A DNA stretch of 64,000 bases from Chitinophaga agri (GCF_010093065.1 NZ_CP048113.1:310001-374000); one strand, 5' to 3'. Positions 8,470-18,373 are shown, counted from the first letter of the stretch. Made by a program: numbers and translations. Notes: a model not told the origin generated them from the letters alone.

Positions 8470-9354
8470 ATGAGCTCGAACACCTTTTCCAACGAAGAAT
8501 TGAACCCTTTGCAGAGCATAGAGCAATGGGAGGACGACGTACTACTGCGCTATCCGGAACAGGCGGCCGGAGAGCCGGCAAAAGCCAAAGACGAGTACCG
8601 GAACTATGATAATCCCGGCCGTGACACGGTCAGGGAATTCTATAGGCTGAACCATCAGTATCAGACGTATGAGTTCGTACAACAGAAGAAAAAGGAGTTT
8701 CTGGCCTTTAACCGTAAGGAGACACCGGTATGGGGCGCCATGGAGTTTCTGAATACCCTCGTAGATGATTCAGATCCGGATATTGAGCTGGACCAGCTGC
8801 AACACCTGTTACAGACGGCGGAAGCCATCCGTGCGGACGGTCACCCGGACTGGTTCGTACTGACGGGGTTCATTCATGATATGGGAAAAGTACTCTGTCT
8901 GTTCGGAGAGCCACAATGGGCTGTAGTAGGAGATACCTTCCCGGTAGGCTGCCAGTTCTCCGACAAGATCGTTTACCCGGAGTTCTTTGCTAACAACCCG
9001 GATGCACAGGATGAAAGATACAATACCAAATACGGCATTTATAGTCCGAACTGCGGACTGAATCAGGTAGATCTCTCCTGGGGACATGATGAATACCTTT
9101 ATCAGATGATGAAGGACTATCTGCCCGAACCAGCGCTGTATATGATCCGGTACCACTCTTTCTATGCACAGCACCGGGAGGAAGCATATGATCATTTGAT
9201 GAATGATCATGATAGAGAGATGTTTGAGTGGGTAAGGAAATTCAATCCGTATGATCTTTATTCAAAGAGCCCGAAACCTCCGGTTATCAGTGAGCTGAAG
9301 CCGTATTATGAAGGACTTATAAAGAAGTATCTGCCAGATACCATCAATTTATAA
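8470..9354 (+). CDS. Myo-inositol oxygenase (MIOX)
   Basis: This 294-residue member of the HD-fold di-iron family cleaves the ring of myo-inositol with O2 to give D-glucuronate. The metal-ligand motifs are all visible: GFIHDMGKV (HD pair), [10 protein letters not shown], and the downstream [29 protein letters not shown] near residue 60 and the C-terminal FNPYDLYSK stretch also match MIOX. The length is close to animal MIOX (about 285 residues). This enzyme is mainly eukaryotic and known from a limited set of bacteria, including Bacteroidota, so horizontal origin is plausible. It lies downstream of the SSS symporter, giving an uptake-oxidation pair. No glucuronate pathway genes are adjacent. 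Confidence 0.93.
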   Translation: MSSNTFSNEELNPLQSIEQWEDDVLLRYPEQAAGEPAKAKDEYRNYDNPGRDTVREFYRLNHQYQTYEFVQQKKKEFLAFNRKETPVWGAMEFLNTLVDDSDPDIELDQLQHLLQTAEAIRADGHPDWFVLTGFIHDMGKVLCLFGEPQWAVVGDTFPVGCQFSDKIVYPEFFANNPDAQDERYNTKYGIYSPNCGLNQVDLSWGHDEYLYQMMKDYLPEPALYMIRYHSFYAQHREEAYDHLMNDHDREMFEWVRKFNPYDLYSKSPKPPVISELKPYYEGLIKKYLPDTINL

Positions 9355-9367
9355 CCTGTAAGGAAGA

Positions 9368-9545
9368 AGTAGGAATCAGGAATTGAAATGCGTCGAATGA
9401 TCTATTGGTGGTCATTTCAGTTATCTATCTGATCATATAAAAAAGAGCGTCCTGCTATATGCGGACGCTCTTTTCTTTTGGTCATCTTTATCTGGTAAAC
9501 AGAAATATAGTCGAAGGAAGTTCCTGATTCTTTATTCCTGATTCG
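9368..9545. repeat. Inverted TAGGAATT-type 3'-end repeat, locus 2
   Basis: The left arm at 9369-9386 reads GTAGGAATCAGGAATTGA. The right arm at 9520-9545 is inverted (TTCCTGATTCTTTATTCCTGATTC). The right arm runs into the last codons and TAA stop of the minus-strand dehydrogenase. A terminator hairpin sits in the middle. Confidence 0.6.
9441..9475. terminator. Bidirectional terminator
   Basis: The stem AAAAGAGCGTCC (9441-9452) pairs with GGACGCTC and following T residues (9463-9474). It lies between convergent genes. Confidence 0.9.
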
Positions 9546-12480
9546 TGGTTTCCTTCAGTGCCTCATACAATACCTCCACCGGATGCTGCGCTTTCTTACC
9601 TGTGCCATCCTTCACCTGATGCCTGCAACTGGTACCGGGAGCGGCAATGATCGTTTCTGCGGCCGCATTGCGTACCGCGGGGAATAAGACCATTTCACCG
9701 ATCTGCATGGACAGGTCATAGTGTTCTTTTTCATAACCGAAAGAACCCGCCATACCACAACATCCGGAAGGGATGATCTCTACTGCATAGTTAGCAGGCA
9801 GGGACAGGATGTTTTTGCTGTGCAATGGTGTAGACAATGCTTTCTGCTGACAATGCCCATGCAGTTTCACCTGTCTCTTTTCCGTTGTGAACAGAGAGGA
9901 GGAGATATTGCCGGCGGCGGCTTCCCGGCTCAGGAACTCGTCTATCAGTAATACATTTGGTGCAAGTTGTTTGGCCTGTGCCCTGAACTCTTCTCTTACC
10001 AGGTCCGGATATTCATCGCGGAAACTCAGGATGGCAGAAGGTTCTACACCCAGTAATGGTGTATCGTTATTGATGATAGCGCTGAAGATGCGCACATTCT
10101 CTTCTGCAAAATTGCGTGCTTTACGCAGCAGTCCTTTGGACATCCAGGCACGCGCACTTTCCGGATGTTCTACCATCTGTACGTCGTAACCCAGCCGGTG
10201 TAACAGTTTTACCGCTTTGATACCAATATGGGTATCATTGAAGTTGGTAAATTCATCACAGAAAAGATACACCGGTTGCTTCGCCGCAGGTAACGTCGCT
10301 TTTTCTTTTGGCCACTGTTTACTGAACCAGTTTCTGAGGGTAGTGGATTGCAGCTCAGGCAGTGAGCGTTTAATCGCAAAACCGGATGTTTTTTTGATCA
10401 GATGACTTGTCAGTGGTGTATTGATCATCCAGTTGTAGATGCCCGGAGCGATGGTCGCCAGGCCATTCAGACGCGTAAAATTACTGATCAGCTTTGCCCT
10501 GAAAGGAACACCGTTAGCATCATGATAATGCTGCAGGAACTCCATTTTCAGCTTGGCCATATCCACGTTGGATGGGCATTCTGATTTACAACCTTTACAG
10601 GCCAGGCAGAGGTCCAGTACCTCGTAGATCTCTTTATGATCGAAGCGGTTCTCTTTATTGGAATGCGTCAGGAACTCACGTAAAATGTTTGCCCTGGCGC
10701 GGGTAGTATCTTTCTCATTACGGGTCGCCATGTAGCTTGGACACATGGTACCGCCGCTCTTTTCGGTCTTACGGCAGTCACCCGAGCCGTTACATTGCTC
10801 GGCATGTTGCAATAAGGTCTGGTCCGGAAAGTGGAAGACCGTTTTCAGCTCAGGGGCTTTTTGTCCGGGGGTATAACGCAGCATGCTGTTCATGCTCGGC
10901 GTATCCACGATCTTATTCGGATTGAAGATATTCTCCGGGTCCCAGGTATATTTCAGCTCACGCAGTAGTGTATAGTTCTTTTCACCGATCATCTGCCGGA
11001 TGAATTCTCCACGCAAACGGCCATCTCCGTGTTCCCCGCTCAGGGAACCATTATATTTCTTTACAAGTGTCGCAATCTCTTCCGCGATCTTTCTGAATAG
11101 CAGGTTACCTTCTTCCGTTTTCAGGTTGATAATAGGACGAAGGTGGATCTCACCGCTACCGGCGTGGGCATAGTGAACGGAATAGAGTCCGTATCCCTTC
11201 AGGATCTCATTGAAATCGCGGATGTAAGCCGGGAGGTCTTCAATATCGATCGCGGTATCCTCGATCACCGGCACTGCTTTTTCGTCACCAGGCAGGTTAC
11301 TGAGCAGACCAAGACCTGCCTTACGCAGCGTCCAGATCTTCTTGGTATCATCTCCGAAGAGTAGTGGGAAATGGTAACCTAATCCGGCTGCCTGCAGTTC
11401 GGTGGTCAGCTCATTGGCTATTTCCGAAATTGCTTCCCTGGTATCGCGGCAGAACTCTACCACGAGGATCGCGCCCGGATCGCCCTGTACGAAGAAGCGG
11501 TTCTTACTTTGTTCAATATTATCCTTGGTACATTCCAGGATGAAGTGGTCAATAAGCTCACTGGCGCTCGGCTTATACCGCATAGCGATAATATTGGCGC
11601 GCAGGGACTCATCGATGCTATTGAAGTGTACACACAGCAGTCCTGTTTCTTTAGGCGGCAGTGGGGAGACATTTAGTTTGATCTCTGTGAGGAAGGCCAG
11701 GGTACCTTCCGATCCCGCTATCAGCTTACAGAAGTTGAAATCTTCTTTACCAGCAGTGAAGGGGGCGGTTTCCAGCAGGAGGTCTACTGCATAACCCGTA
11801 TTACGACGGGTAATGCTTGGTTTGGGGAATTCCCGGCGGATCTCCTCCTGGTTGGAGTGATTGCCCAGTATAGTACGTACCTGACGGTAGACGGTCGTTT
11901 CAAGGCTGTTGTCATTTCTTTCACAGCGGGCATGGAACTCATCGGACGAGATGGCGTTGAATACGACATCAGATCCGTCACTGAGGATGGCTTTTACTTC
12001 CAGCAGATGGTCGCGGGTGCTGCCGTATACGACAGAGTTGGAGCCGCAGGAGTTGTTCCCCACCATACCACCGATCATGGCCCTGTTGGCTGTTGACGTT
12101 TCAGGACCGAAGTAAAATCCGTAGGGCTTCAGGAACATGTTCAGTTCATCCCTGATCACACCCGGCTGTACACGTACCCAATGCTCTTCTGTATTGATTT
12201 CCAGTATCTTGGTAAAGGTCCTTGAGACATCCACTATAATGCCGTTTCCTACTACCTGTCCGGCGAGAGAGGTACCGGCGGTGCGAGGTATGAGTGAGGT
12301 TTTATTAGCACGCGCGAAGGCGATCAGTGTTTTAATGTCCTGTTCATTTGCCGGGATGGCTACTGCCAGTGGCATTTCCCTGTAGGCGGATGCGTCGGTG
12401 GCGTACAGCGTACGCATGGTATCATCATCGTATAGGGTACCCGTCAAGTCACGGGCGAGTTCCCTTAGCTTATCTCGCAT
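9532..12480 (-). CDS. FAD-binding and 4Fe-4S dehydrogenase (YdiJ / D-2-hydroxyacid dehydrogenase type)
   Basis: This is a 982-residue fused flavoprotein. Residues about 40-175 form the FAD-binding PCMH domain (PRTAGTSLAGQVVGNG, MVGNNSCGSNSVVYGSTRDH). Residues about 210-530 are the FAD-linked oxidase C-terminal domain (HYAHAGSGEIHLRPI, GSLSGEHGDGRLRGEF). An iron-sulfur region with CNGSGDC...MCP and CLACKGCKSECP (about 560-640) follows. The C-terminal part has CCG-type cysteine motifs (GCCGMAGSFGYE). This order matches E. coli YdiJ, a D-2-hydroxyglutarate dehydrogenase, and Dld-II-type D-lactate dehydrogenases. The substrate cannot be chosen from sequence alone. It is monocistronic, convergent with MIOX, with a recognisable promoter upstream. 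Confidence 0.9.
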   Translation of the reverse strand: MRDKLRELARDLTGTLYDDDTMRTLYATDASAYREMPLAVAIPANEQDIKTLIAFARANKTSLIPRTAGTSLAGQVVGNGIIVDVSRTFTKILEINTEEHWVRVQPGVIRDELNMFLKPYGFYFGPETSTANRAMIGGMVGNNSCGSNSVVYGSTRDHLLEVKAILSDGSDVVFNAISSDEFHARCERNDNSLETTVYRQVRTILGNHSNQEEIRREFPKPSITRRNTGYAVDLLLETAPFTAGKEDFNFCKLIAGSEGTLAFLTEIKLNVSPLPPKETGLLCVHFNSIDESLRANIIAMRYKPSASELIDHFILECTKDNIEQSKNRFFVQGDPGAILVVEFCRDTREAISEIANELTTELQAAGLGYHFPLLFGDDTKKIWTLRKAGLGLLSNLPGDEKAVPVIEDTAIDIEDLPAYIRDFNEILKGYGLYSVHYAHAGSGEIHLRPIINLKTEEGNLLFRKIAEEIATLVKKYNGSLSGEHGDGRLRGEFIRQMIGEKNYTLLRELKYTWDPENIFNPNKIVDTPSMNSMLRYTPGQKAPELKTVFHFPDQTLLQHAEQCNGSGDCRKTEKSGGTMCPSYMATRNEKDTTRARANILREFLTHSNKENRFDHKEIYEVLDLCLACKGCKSECPSNVDMAKLKMEFLQHYHDANGVPFRAKLISNFTRLNGLATIAPGIYNWMINTPLTSHLIKKTSGFAIKRSLPELQSTTLRNWFSKQWPKEKATLPAAKQPVYLFCDEFTNFNDTHIGIKAVKLLHRLGYDVQMVEHPESARAWMSKGLLRKARNFAEENVRIFSAIINNDTPLLGVEPSAILSFRDEYPDLVREEFRAQAKQLAPNVLLIDEFLSREAAAGNISSSLFTTEKRQVKLHGHCQQKALSTPLHSKNILSLPANYAVEIIPSGCCGMAGSFGYEKEHYDLSMQIGEMVLFPAVRNAAAETIIAAPGTSCRHQVKDGTGKKAQHPVEVLYEALKETTNQE

Positions 12481-12508
12481 AATTTATAAAACTTCCCTGT
12501 TCAGGCAG

Positions 12509-12539
12509 TAAAAGTAACATTTAGATCACCTAAATACAA
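12509..12539 (-). promoter_or_regulatory. Candidate promoter of the FAD/Fe-S dehydrogenase gene
   Basis: On the minus strand, TTG (12537-12539), a 20-bp spacer and TACTTTTA (12509-12516) give one mismatch to TAnnTTTG. The start codon is 28 nt downstream. Confidence 0.5.
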
Positions 12540-12620
12540 GCCGGGGCCGGGAAATTAGAAATTGACGAAAGTTGAGGAAGAAGCTTGCCGGAAAGCAATT
12601 AAATCATATGATGCTAACGC

Positions 12621-13532
12621 TTACCTGAATAGTTCGCCGCTTTGTTCGACAAAAATGGGCTTCTGTAATTCAATATCACATATTTCCTTAAACCTGTCCA
12701 CCATATAGACAGTCAGTTCAGGCGAATAGGCTTCATCATGCATGTGCATGAAAAAGTACAGTTCCTGTAAGCCGCGTTGCAGCCAGTAGTGAATGCGGGA
12801 GATCCAGTCGTCAATACGGACATAGTCAGTAGGATGCAGGCTGTTGCCCACATAGCGGATGAATGCCTTGCGAATGGGCATATGCATATGTGCACAGTCC
12901 CGGCGACCGGCTGTATCTGTGATCACAGCGCCTACATTAAGTTTACGTAATGTAGTGAACAGCTCATCCCTGATTTTGTTATCACTATACCACTCGGGAT
13001 GTCTTACTTCCAGGAAGAACTGGAGGTCCTGCGGCAGGCTCTCCAGGTATTTGTAGAGGTTATCTTTTCTTTTAGGGGAGTATTTATCGCTCACCTGCAG
13101 GAAGATGGGACCCAGGTGATCACCGAAAGCAAGTACGCCTTCGAGGAACTCAGTCGTCTTTTGAGTGGCATCTACAAGATTGCTGTAGTGGCTGATGCTT
13201 TGCGGCACCTTGGGGCAGAACTTAAAATCCCTGCCTTCGGCACGGGCATCCCATCTGGCGATCTCAGTAGGGCCGTAGATCTTATAATGAGTGGCGTTGA
13301 GTTCGATACTGTTATAATGGTGAACGTACTGATCGAGGAAATTGGCTTCTTTGGTACCTTTGGGATAGATCTTACCAATCCATTCCTTACGGCCCCACTT
13401 GGCGCAGCCCAGAAAGATCTTTGGCTTCTTAACGGCTTTGCCTTTGAGAACAGCTTTATTAAACGAAGGTTCAGCAGGCAGTTTGAAATCTATTTCATCC
13501 AGCATTGCCGGATCCACACGACCGAAATCCAT
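12621..13532 (-). CDS. DUF72 domain protein (YecE-like TIM barrel)
   Basis: This 303-residue protein is of the DUF72 family, typified by E. coli YecE. Typical segments are IFLGCAKWGRKEWIGKIYP (about 40-58), FKFCPKVPQSISH, PIFLQVSDKYSP, FFLEVRHPEWYS and TDTAGRRDCAHMHM. The first 35 residues are an extension rich in charged residues not usual for the family. The biochemical role of DUF72 is not established. The gene stands alone; a -7-like TACCTTCG lies at 13559-13566, 27-34 nt upstream of the start. Confidence 0.85.
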   Translation of the reverse strand: MDFGRVDPAMLDEIDFKLPAEPSFNKAVLKGKAVKKPKIFLGCAKWGRKEWIGKIYPKGTKEANFLDQYVHHYNSIELNATHYKIYGPTEIARWDARAEGRDFKFCPKVPQSISHYSNLVDATQKTTEFLEGVLAFGDHLGPIFLQVSDKYSPKRKDNLYKYLESLPQDLQFFLEVRHPEWYSDNKIRDELFTTLRKLNVGAVITDTAGRRDCAHMHMPIRKAFIRYVGNSLHPTDYVRIDDWISRIHYWLQRGLQELYFFMHMHDEAYSPELTVYMVDRFKEICDIELQKPIFVEQSGELFR

Positions 13533-13582
13533 AATATAACGTGTATTAAAGGTTTCTCCGAAGGTAATGTATTATGTCATTA

Positions 13583-13634
13583 TTACACCCCTATTCCGCG
13601 TTCCGGGGTTTCTGTGCCCCAGTTAGGGGTGTAA
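13583..13634. other. Nested inverted repeat between DUF72 gene and glgA
   Basis: An 11-bp perfect arm TTACACCCCTA (13583-13593) is inverted at 13624-13634. Inside it are GGGG (13605-13608) and CCCC (13617-13620). The element is GC-rich within an AT-rich 320-bp spacer (13533-13852) and has no T-run, so it does not look like a terminator. It could be an operator or a structured RNA. No other feature is clear in this spacer. Confidence 0.45.
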
Positions 13635-13852
13635 AGGAACAGATAAGCTGAGCTATAACAGTAACGCACGCATTAAAAAAGGAATAGAAATATTTGCTGA
13701 TATATAAGGGGATTGGTTTAAATTACGCTGCACATTAGGGAGTTAGATGGAATAGCCCGTTATGCGGTTTGAGCCTTAAATAAAGTTTGGACAATCCTTT
13801 GTAATATGCTTTTTCCAAGGTAATTTGAAAGAACAGTTTTTAATTCTTTAGC

Positions 13853-15274
13853 ATGGAGATTTTACACATTAGCGCGGAATGTTACCCTATAGCGAAAGTA
13901 GGAGGTCTGGCAGATGTGGTAGGGGCATTGCCCAAGTACCAGTTTGAAGCAGGACATATAGCCAAGGTCGTGATGCCCGCTTACAACACCCGTTTTTTTC
14001 ACAAACACGAATTTGAACTCGTACACCAGGGTGGTTGCTGGTTAGGACACAGCTGGCACCATTTTAACGTATGGAGAGAGGTTACCAATGTACTGGGCTT
14101 CGATCTCTATATGGTGGACATCCCTGGACTGCTGGATACGGAGCGGGTATATGGTTATTACAATGACACAGATCGTTTCCTGACCTTCCAGATAGCAGTA
14201 CTGGACTGGCTCAATGAGTGGCAGCATCATCCGGATGTGGTGCATGTACATGATCATCATACGGCCCTTATCCCGTTTATGATGACTCATTCATACAAGT
14301 ATGAGCGCCTTCGCAACATCGCCACTGTACTGACTATACACAATGCACAGTACCAGGGGCAGTTTGGATGGGACAGGCTGTATCAGCTGCCAGGGTTCGA
14401 CCTCTGGAAAGCCGGCCTGCTGGGCTGGGACGGTGCTATCAATCCGTTGGCCGCAGGTATTAAATGTGCCTGGAAATTTACAACGGTATCACCTAGTTAT
14501 CTTGAAGAGATGTATACCAGTGCCGCCGGACTGGAGGCCCTGATGAACTATGAAAAAGGCAAGGCGATCGGTATATTGAATGGTATAGATGTGAATGTAT
14601 GGGACCCGGCTACGGACCCGATGTTACCAGTGAACTATGACCTGAAGACATTTGTTACAGCAAAACGTGACATAAAGCAACAACTTTGTGAGCAATATAA
14701 CCTCGATCCGGAACTACCGTTGATCTCCTTTATTGGGCGGTTAGTGGGAGAGAAGGGGGCGGACCTGTTACCTGAAATCATCGGCAGGTCTATATTTGAA
14801 CAAAAACAACAAGTGAATTTTCTATTGTTGGGAAGCGGAGACCGACATGTGGAATGGTCATTGCAACAGACACGATTATTGACAGCTGATAATTTTAATG
14901 TGCAGTTCGGATACGATGAGGCTTTGTCACACAGGATCTATGCAGGAAGCGATTTTCTGCTGATGCCGAGCAGGGTGGAACCCTGTGGGTTGAATCAGAT
15001 GTATGCGCTCCGCTATGGTACAATTCCTATCGTACGAAGTGTTGGTGGATTAAAAGATACAGTCACAGACTTCGGAGACCCCGGCGGCTTTGGTATCCGG
15101 TTCGTTCATGCGGAAGCATGGGACGCCTGCCAGGCAGTTGACCGCGCTGTGAAACTTTATAGTAATACTGCACAATTGCAGGGTATTATTAAAACCATTA
15201 TGCAGCTTGATCATTCATGGGACAGTGCAGCTGCTGAATATCTGCAATTATACAGCTCAGTTGTAGTCCGCTGA
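13853..15274 (+). CDS. glgA: Glycogen synthase (ADP-glucose, GT5)
   Basis: This 473-residue GT-B glucosyltransferase extends alpha-1,4-glucan from ADP-glucose. The N-terminal ADP-glucose site KVGGLADVVGALPK (K15-G17-G18-L19) is intact. Downstream are HVHDHHTALIP, TIHNAQYQG, GILNGIDVNVWDP and FIGRLVGEKGADLL. The C-terminal catalytic loop SRVEPCGLNQMYALRYGTIP is also present. The length is normal. glgC begins 36 bp after the stop on the same strand, so precursor supply and polymerisation are encoded together. No branching enzyme or phosphorylase is nearby. Confidence 0.93.
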   Translation: MEILHISAECYPIAKVGGLADVVGALPKYQFEAGHIAKVVMPAYNTRFFHKHEFELVHQGGCWLGHSWHHFNVWREVTNVLGFDLYMVDIPGLLDTERVYGYYNDTDRFLTFQIAVLDWLNEWQHHPDVVHVHDHHTALIPFMMTHSYKYERLRNIATVLTIHNAQYQGQFGWDRLYQLPGFDLWKAGLLGWDGAINPLAAGIKCAWKFTTVSPSYLEEMYTSAAGLEALMNYEKGKAIGILNGIDVNVWDPATDPMLPVNYDLKTFVTAKRDIKQQLCEQYNLDPELPLISFIGRLVGEKGADLLPEIIGRSIFEQKQQVNFLLLGSGDRHVEWSLQQTRLLTADNFNVQFGYDEALSHRIYAGSDFLLMPSRVEPCGLNQMYALRYGTIPIVRSVGGLKDTVTDFGDPGGFGIRFVHAEAWDACQAVDRAVKLYSNTAQLQGIIKTIMQLDHSWDSAAAEYLQLYSSVVVR

Positions 15275-15310
15275 CAATAACCCAAAAACTGAAACAAAGA
15301 ATCGAAATAT

Positions 15311-16582
15311 ATGTCTAACGCAGTTATCTCCCTTATCTTAGGAGGCGGATCTGGTACCCGTCTATACCCCCTGACGCGCAAGCGTTCCAAGCCAGCAGTA
15401 CCCGTTGCCGGTAAATACCGGTTAGTGGATATACCCATTTCAAATTGCCTGAATGCTGACATGAACCGCATTTTTGTGTTGACGCAGTTTAACTCAGCAT
15501 CGTTAAACAAGCATATCAAAAATACTTATCATTTCAGCCACTTTAGTAAGGCATTCGTAGACATCCTGGCTGCGGAACAGACGCCTGATAACCCGACATG
15601 GTACCAGGGTACAGCCGATGCGGTACGCCAGTGTCTGCACCATATCGATAACTTCGACTTTGAATATGTGCTCATCCTTTCCGGTGACCAGCTGTATCAG
15701 ATGGATTTTCGCGAAATGCTGCAACACCATATAGAAAATCAGGCCGACGTATCCATCGCCACCATTCCGGTGAACGCTAAGGATGCTTCTGACTTTGGTA
15801 TTCTGAAAACAGACAATAACGCGCTGATCACTTCATTCACCGAAAAACCCAAACAGGACGTACTCGCTCCCTGGGCTTCCCCGGTAAGTGAGGAAATGCA
15901 GGCAGAAGGTAGGGTATACCTCGCCAGTATGGGTATCTATATCTTCAGCAGAAAGACCCTGTATGACCTGCTGAACGGACAGGAAGCTGCCACCGACTTC
16001 GGTAAGGAACTGATCCCGTATGCGATCAATGCCGACATGAAAGTGGTGAGCTATCAATACACAGGTTACTGGACTGACATTGGAAATATCAGCTCTTTCT
16101 GGGAGGCGAACCTTGAACTGACAGATGAAATTCCTAAGTTCAACCTCTTCGACGAGTCTCATATTATCTACTCACGCGCACGTATGCTGCCGCCGGCCAA
16201 GATTGCCGGCTCACTGAAGAATACTGTTATTTCTGATGGTAGCATTATTCTGGACAGTCAGCTGGATCGCTGCGTGGTGGGTATCAGGACACGTATCGGC
16301 AGAAACTCAGTTATCACCAACAGCTATATCATGGGGGCCGATTACTACCAGACGCTGGAAGACCTGGAAAAGGCGAAAGCCAAAGGCCATCCGCCAATGG
16401 GTATCGGCGACAATTGCCGTATCAATAACGCGATCATCGACAAGAACTGTAGCATCGGGAACAATGTACAGATCAATGTAGGCGATCCGTTACCGGATGG
16501 TGATCATGAGAAATATGCGGTGAAAGATGGTATTGTGGTGATCAAAAATGGCATGGTGCTGCCAGATGGATTTGTGATCTAA
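15311..16582 (+). CDS. glgC: Glucose-1-phosphate adenylyltransferase
   Basis: This 423-residue ADP-glucose pyrophosphorylase makes ADP-glucose from glucose-1-phosphate and ATP. The nucleotidyltransferase signature GGGSGTRLYPLTRKRSKPAVP is at residues 11-31, followed by YRLVDIPISNCLNADM. The sugar-binding segment is SFTEKPK, and a C-terminal left-handed beta-helix starts about residue 290 (hexapeptide-like IIDSQL...CVVGIRTRIG). This is the rate-setting, allosterically controlled step of bacterial glycogen synthesis. It is the second gene of glgA-glgC and is closed by a terminator. Confidence 0.94.
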   Translation: MSNAVISLILGGGSGTRLYPLTRKRSKPAVPVAGKYRLVDIPISNCLNADMNRIFVLTQFNSASLNKHIKNTYHFSHFSKAFVDILAAEQTPDNPTWYQGTADAVRQCLHHIDNFDFEYVLILSGDQLYQMDFREMLQHHIENQADVSIATIPVNAKDASDFGILKTDNNALITSFTEKPKQDVLAPWASPVSEEMQAEGRVYLASMGIYIFSRKTLYDLLNGQEAATDFGKELIPYAINADMKVVSYQYTGYWTDIGNISSFWEANLELTDEIPKFNLFDESHIIYSRARMLPPAKIAGSLKNTVISDGSIILDSQLDRCVVGIRTRIGRNSVITNSYIMGADYYQTLEDLEKAKAKGHPPMGIGDNCRINNAIIDKNCSIGNNVQINVGDPLPDGDHEKYAVKDGIVVIKNGMVLPDGFVI

Positions 16583-16614
16583 AGCTATAAGAATAATTGA
16601 CCTTGAATATTGTC

Positions 16615-16651
16615 AGAGGCGTCTACCACAGGTGGGCGCCTCTTTATTTTT
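16615..16651 (+). terminator. Terminator of glgAC
   Basis: The stem AGAGGCG (16615-16621) pairs with CGCCTCT (16637-16643), followed by TTATTTTT. Confidence 0.9.
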
Positions 16652-16714
16652 GTATCATCCCCGCCCTCCCGAACACTGTTTTCTTCATTGATTATAACCA
16701 TTCGTAATTCGTAA

Positions 16715-16745
16715 TTGATCATTCTCGATTCATTCCCTACCTTCG
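16715..16745 (+). promoter_or_regulatory. Candidate promoter of bshC
   Basis: TTG (16715-16717), a 20-bp spacer and TACCTTCG (16738-16745) form it. The -33 TTG is the same triplet that a naive gene caller would choose as a start codon for bshC, which argues for the ATG at 16775 instead. Confidence 0.55.
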
Positions 16746-16774
16746 TGCATCTAAAAGAATCAGAGCGTAAGCGT

Positions 16775-18373
16775 ATGGAGCAACCTGTAAGCAGTATCCC
16801 GTATTGTAAAACCGGGTATTTTAATCAATTGGTTATAGATTTTCTGGCCGAGCATCCGAGTCTTCGTCCCTTTTATAAATATTCTCCCGTAAAGCCTGAT
16901 TTTGAGGCCGCTATACAGGCAAAGAAAGCATTTTCACAACAAAGAGATGTACTGGTAGAAGCACTCACGGAGCAATATGAGGGGCTGGAAATTACCGACA
17001 GCGTTCGGAATAATATCAACAGCCTGCTGGACCAGCAGACTTTCACCATCACCACGGCACACCAGCCCAATATCTTCACCGGTTATTTATATTTTGCCTA
17101 TAAAATACTGCAAACCATAAAGTTAGCTGATCAGCTACGTTCGCAGTATCCGCAATATAGCTTCGTGCCTGTATATTATATGGGCAGCGAAGATGCCGAT
17201 CTTGATGAACTGGGACATGTGTATATTGACGGCAAGACCATCAACTGGCCTACCCAACAGGCCGGCGCGGTTGGCCGTATGCAACCGGAAGGTTTTGACA
17301 CACTCATTGACCAGGTAAAACAAGCGGTGGGCTACGGCCCTTATGCGGAAGAGCTGATCGCCCTGTTGCGCAAAGCATATCTGGAACATAAGAATATTCA
17401 GGACGCGACCCTGTACCTCGTAAACGAGCTGTTTGGTCGTTACGGACTGGTGGTACTGGTGCCGGATTCTCCGAAGCTGAAGAAACTGTTTGTACCCGTT
17501 ATGCGGGATGAACTGTTCCATCAGCAATCTTTCGGGATCGTGAATGAGACCATTGCGCAGCTCTCACAACATCATAAGGTGCAGGCGAATCCGCGCGAGA
17601 TCAACCTGTTCTATCTCACGGAAACATCGCGCGAGCGTATCGTACGGGTGGGAGATGTCTGGAAAGTATTACACCTGCCGGTGGAGTTTACGGCGGCCAC
17701 ACTGGAGAAAGAGCTGGAAGAACATCCGGAGCGTTTCAGCCCGAATGTGATACTGAGAGGAATGTTGCAGGAGACGATCCTGCCTAATATCGCCTTTATT
17801 GGCGGTGGTGGTGAGATCGCCTACTGGCTGGAGTTACAGCAGTTGTTTATACACTACCGCGTTCCTTATCCGGCACTGATCCTGCGTAATTCCTTCCTGC
17901 TCGCAGATGATAACTCCCTGCAACGTTTACAGAAACTGGGACTTACCATCGCAGAGCTGTTTGAAGATCCGGAAGACCTGATTACGCGCTTTGTACAGCA
18001 GCATACCAATGCGGCACTGGTGCTGAAGGATGAATATGCGGCTATTGAGAAGCTGTTTGATGATCTGGTATTAAAAGCAGCCAGTATCGATGTGACACTG
18101 GAAGCATCTGTAGGCGCGGAACGTACAAGAGCAGTGAAATCTATCGGTAAACTTGAACATAAGTTCCTGCGTGCGGAAAAGAAGAAATTCAACTGGCAGT
18201 CGGAGCAGATCCGTACATTGAAAAAGAAATTATTCCCGGCTAATTCCCTGCAGGAGCGGAAGGAGAACTTCATGCCCTGGTATGTGACAATGGGGCCGGC
18301 GTTCTTTGATCTGATACTGGAAAATATGGACCCGCTGTCTGACCAGTTTGGGATCATAGCAATCAGGCATTAG
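16775..18373 (+). CDS. bshC: Putative cysteine ligase BshC (bacillithiol biosynthesis)
   Basis: This 532-residue cytosolic protein adds cysteine to GlcN-malate in the last step of bacillithiol synthesis. Recognisable BshC segments are TTAHQPNIFTGYLYFAYKI near residue 90, PVYYMGSEDADLDELGH about 130, the glycine-rich FIGGGGEIAYWLELQ, and PYPALILRNSFLL. A coiled coil of about 50 residues near the C-terminus (HKFLRAEKKKFNWQSEQIRTLKKKLFP) is typical of the family. Bacillithiol is known from Bacteroidota. bshA and bshB are not in the window. The stop codon lies in a TAGGAATT repeat. Confidence 0.92.
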   Translation: MEQPVSSIPYCKTGYFNQLVIDFLAEHPSLRPFYKYSPVKPDFEAAIQAKKAFSQQRDVLVEALTEQYEGLEITDSVRNNINSLLDQQTFTITTAHQPNIFTGYLYFAYKILQTIKLADQLRSQYPQYSFVPVYYMGSEDADLDELGHVYIDGKTINWPTQQAGAVGRMQPEGFDTLIDQVKQAVGYGPYAEELIALLRKAYLEHKNIQDATLYLVNELFGRYGLVVLVPDSPKLKKLFVPVMRDELFHQQSFGIVNETIAQLSQHHKVQANPREINLFYLTETSRERIVRVGDVWKVLHLPVEFTAATLEKELEEHPERFSPNVILRGMLQETILPNIAFIGGGGEIAYWLELQQLFIHYRVPYPALILRNSFLLADDNSLQRLQKLGLTIAELFEDPEDLITRFVQQHTNAALVLKDEYAAIEKLFDDLVLKAASIDVTLEASVGAERTRAVKSIGKLEHKFLRAEKKKFNWQSEQIRTLKKKLFPANSLQERKENFMPWYVTMGPAFFDLILENMDPLSDQFGIIAIRH

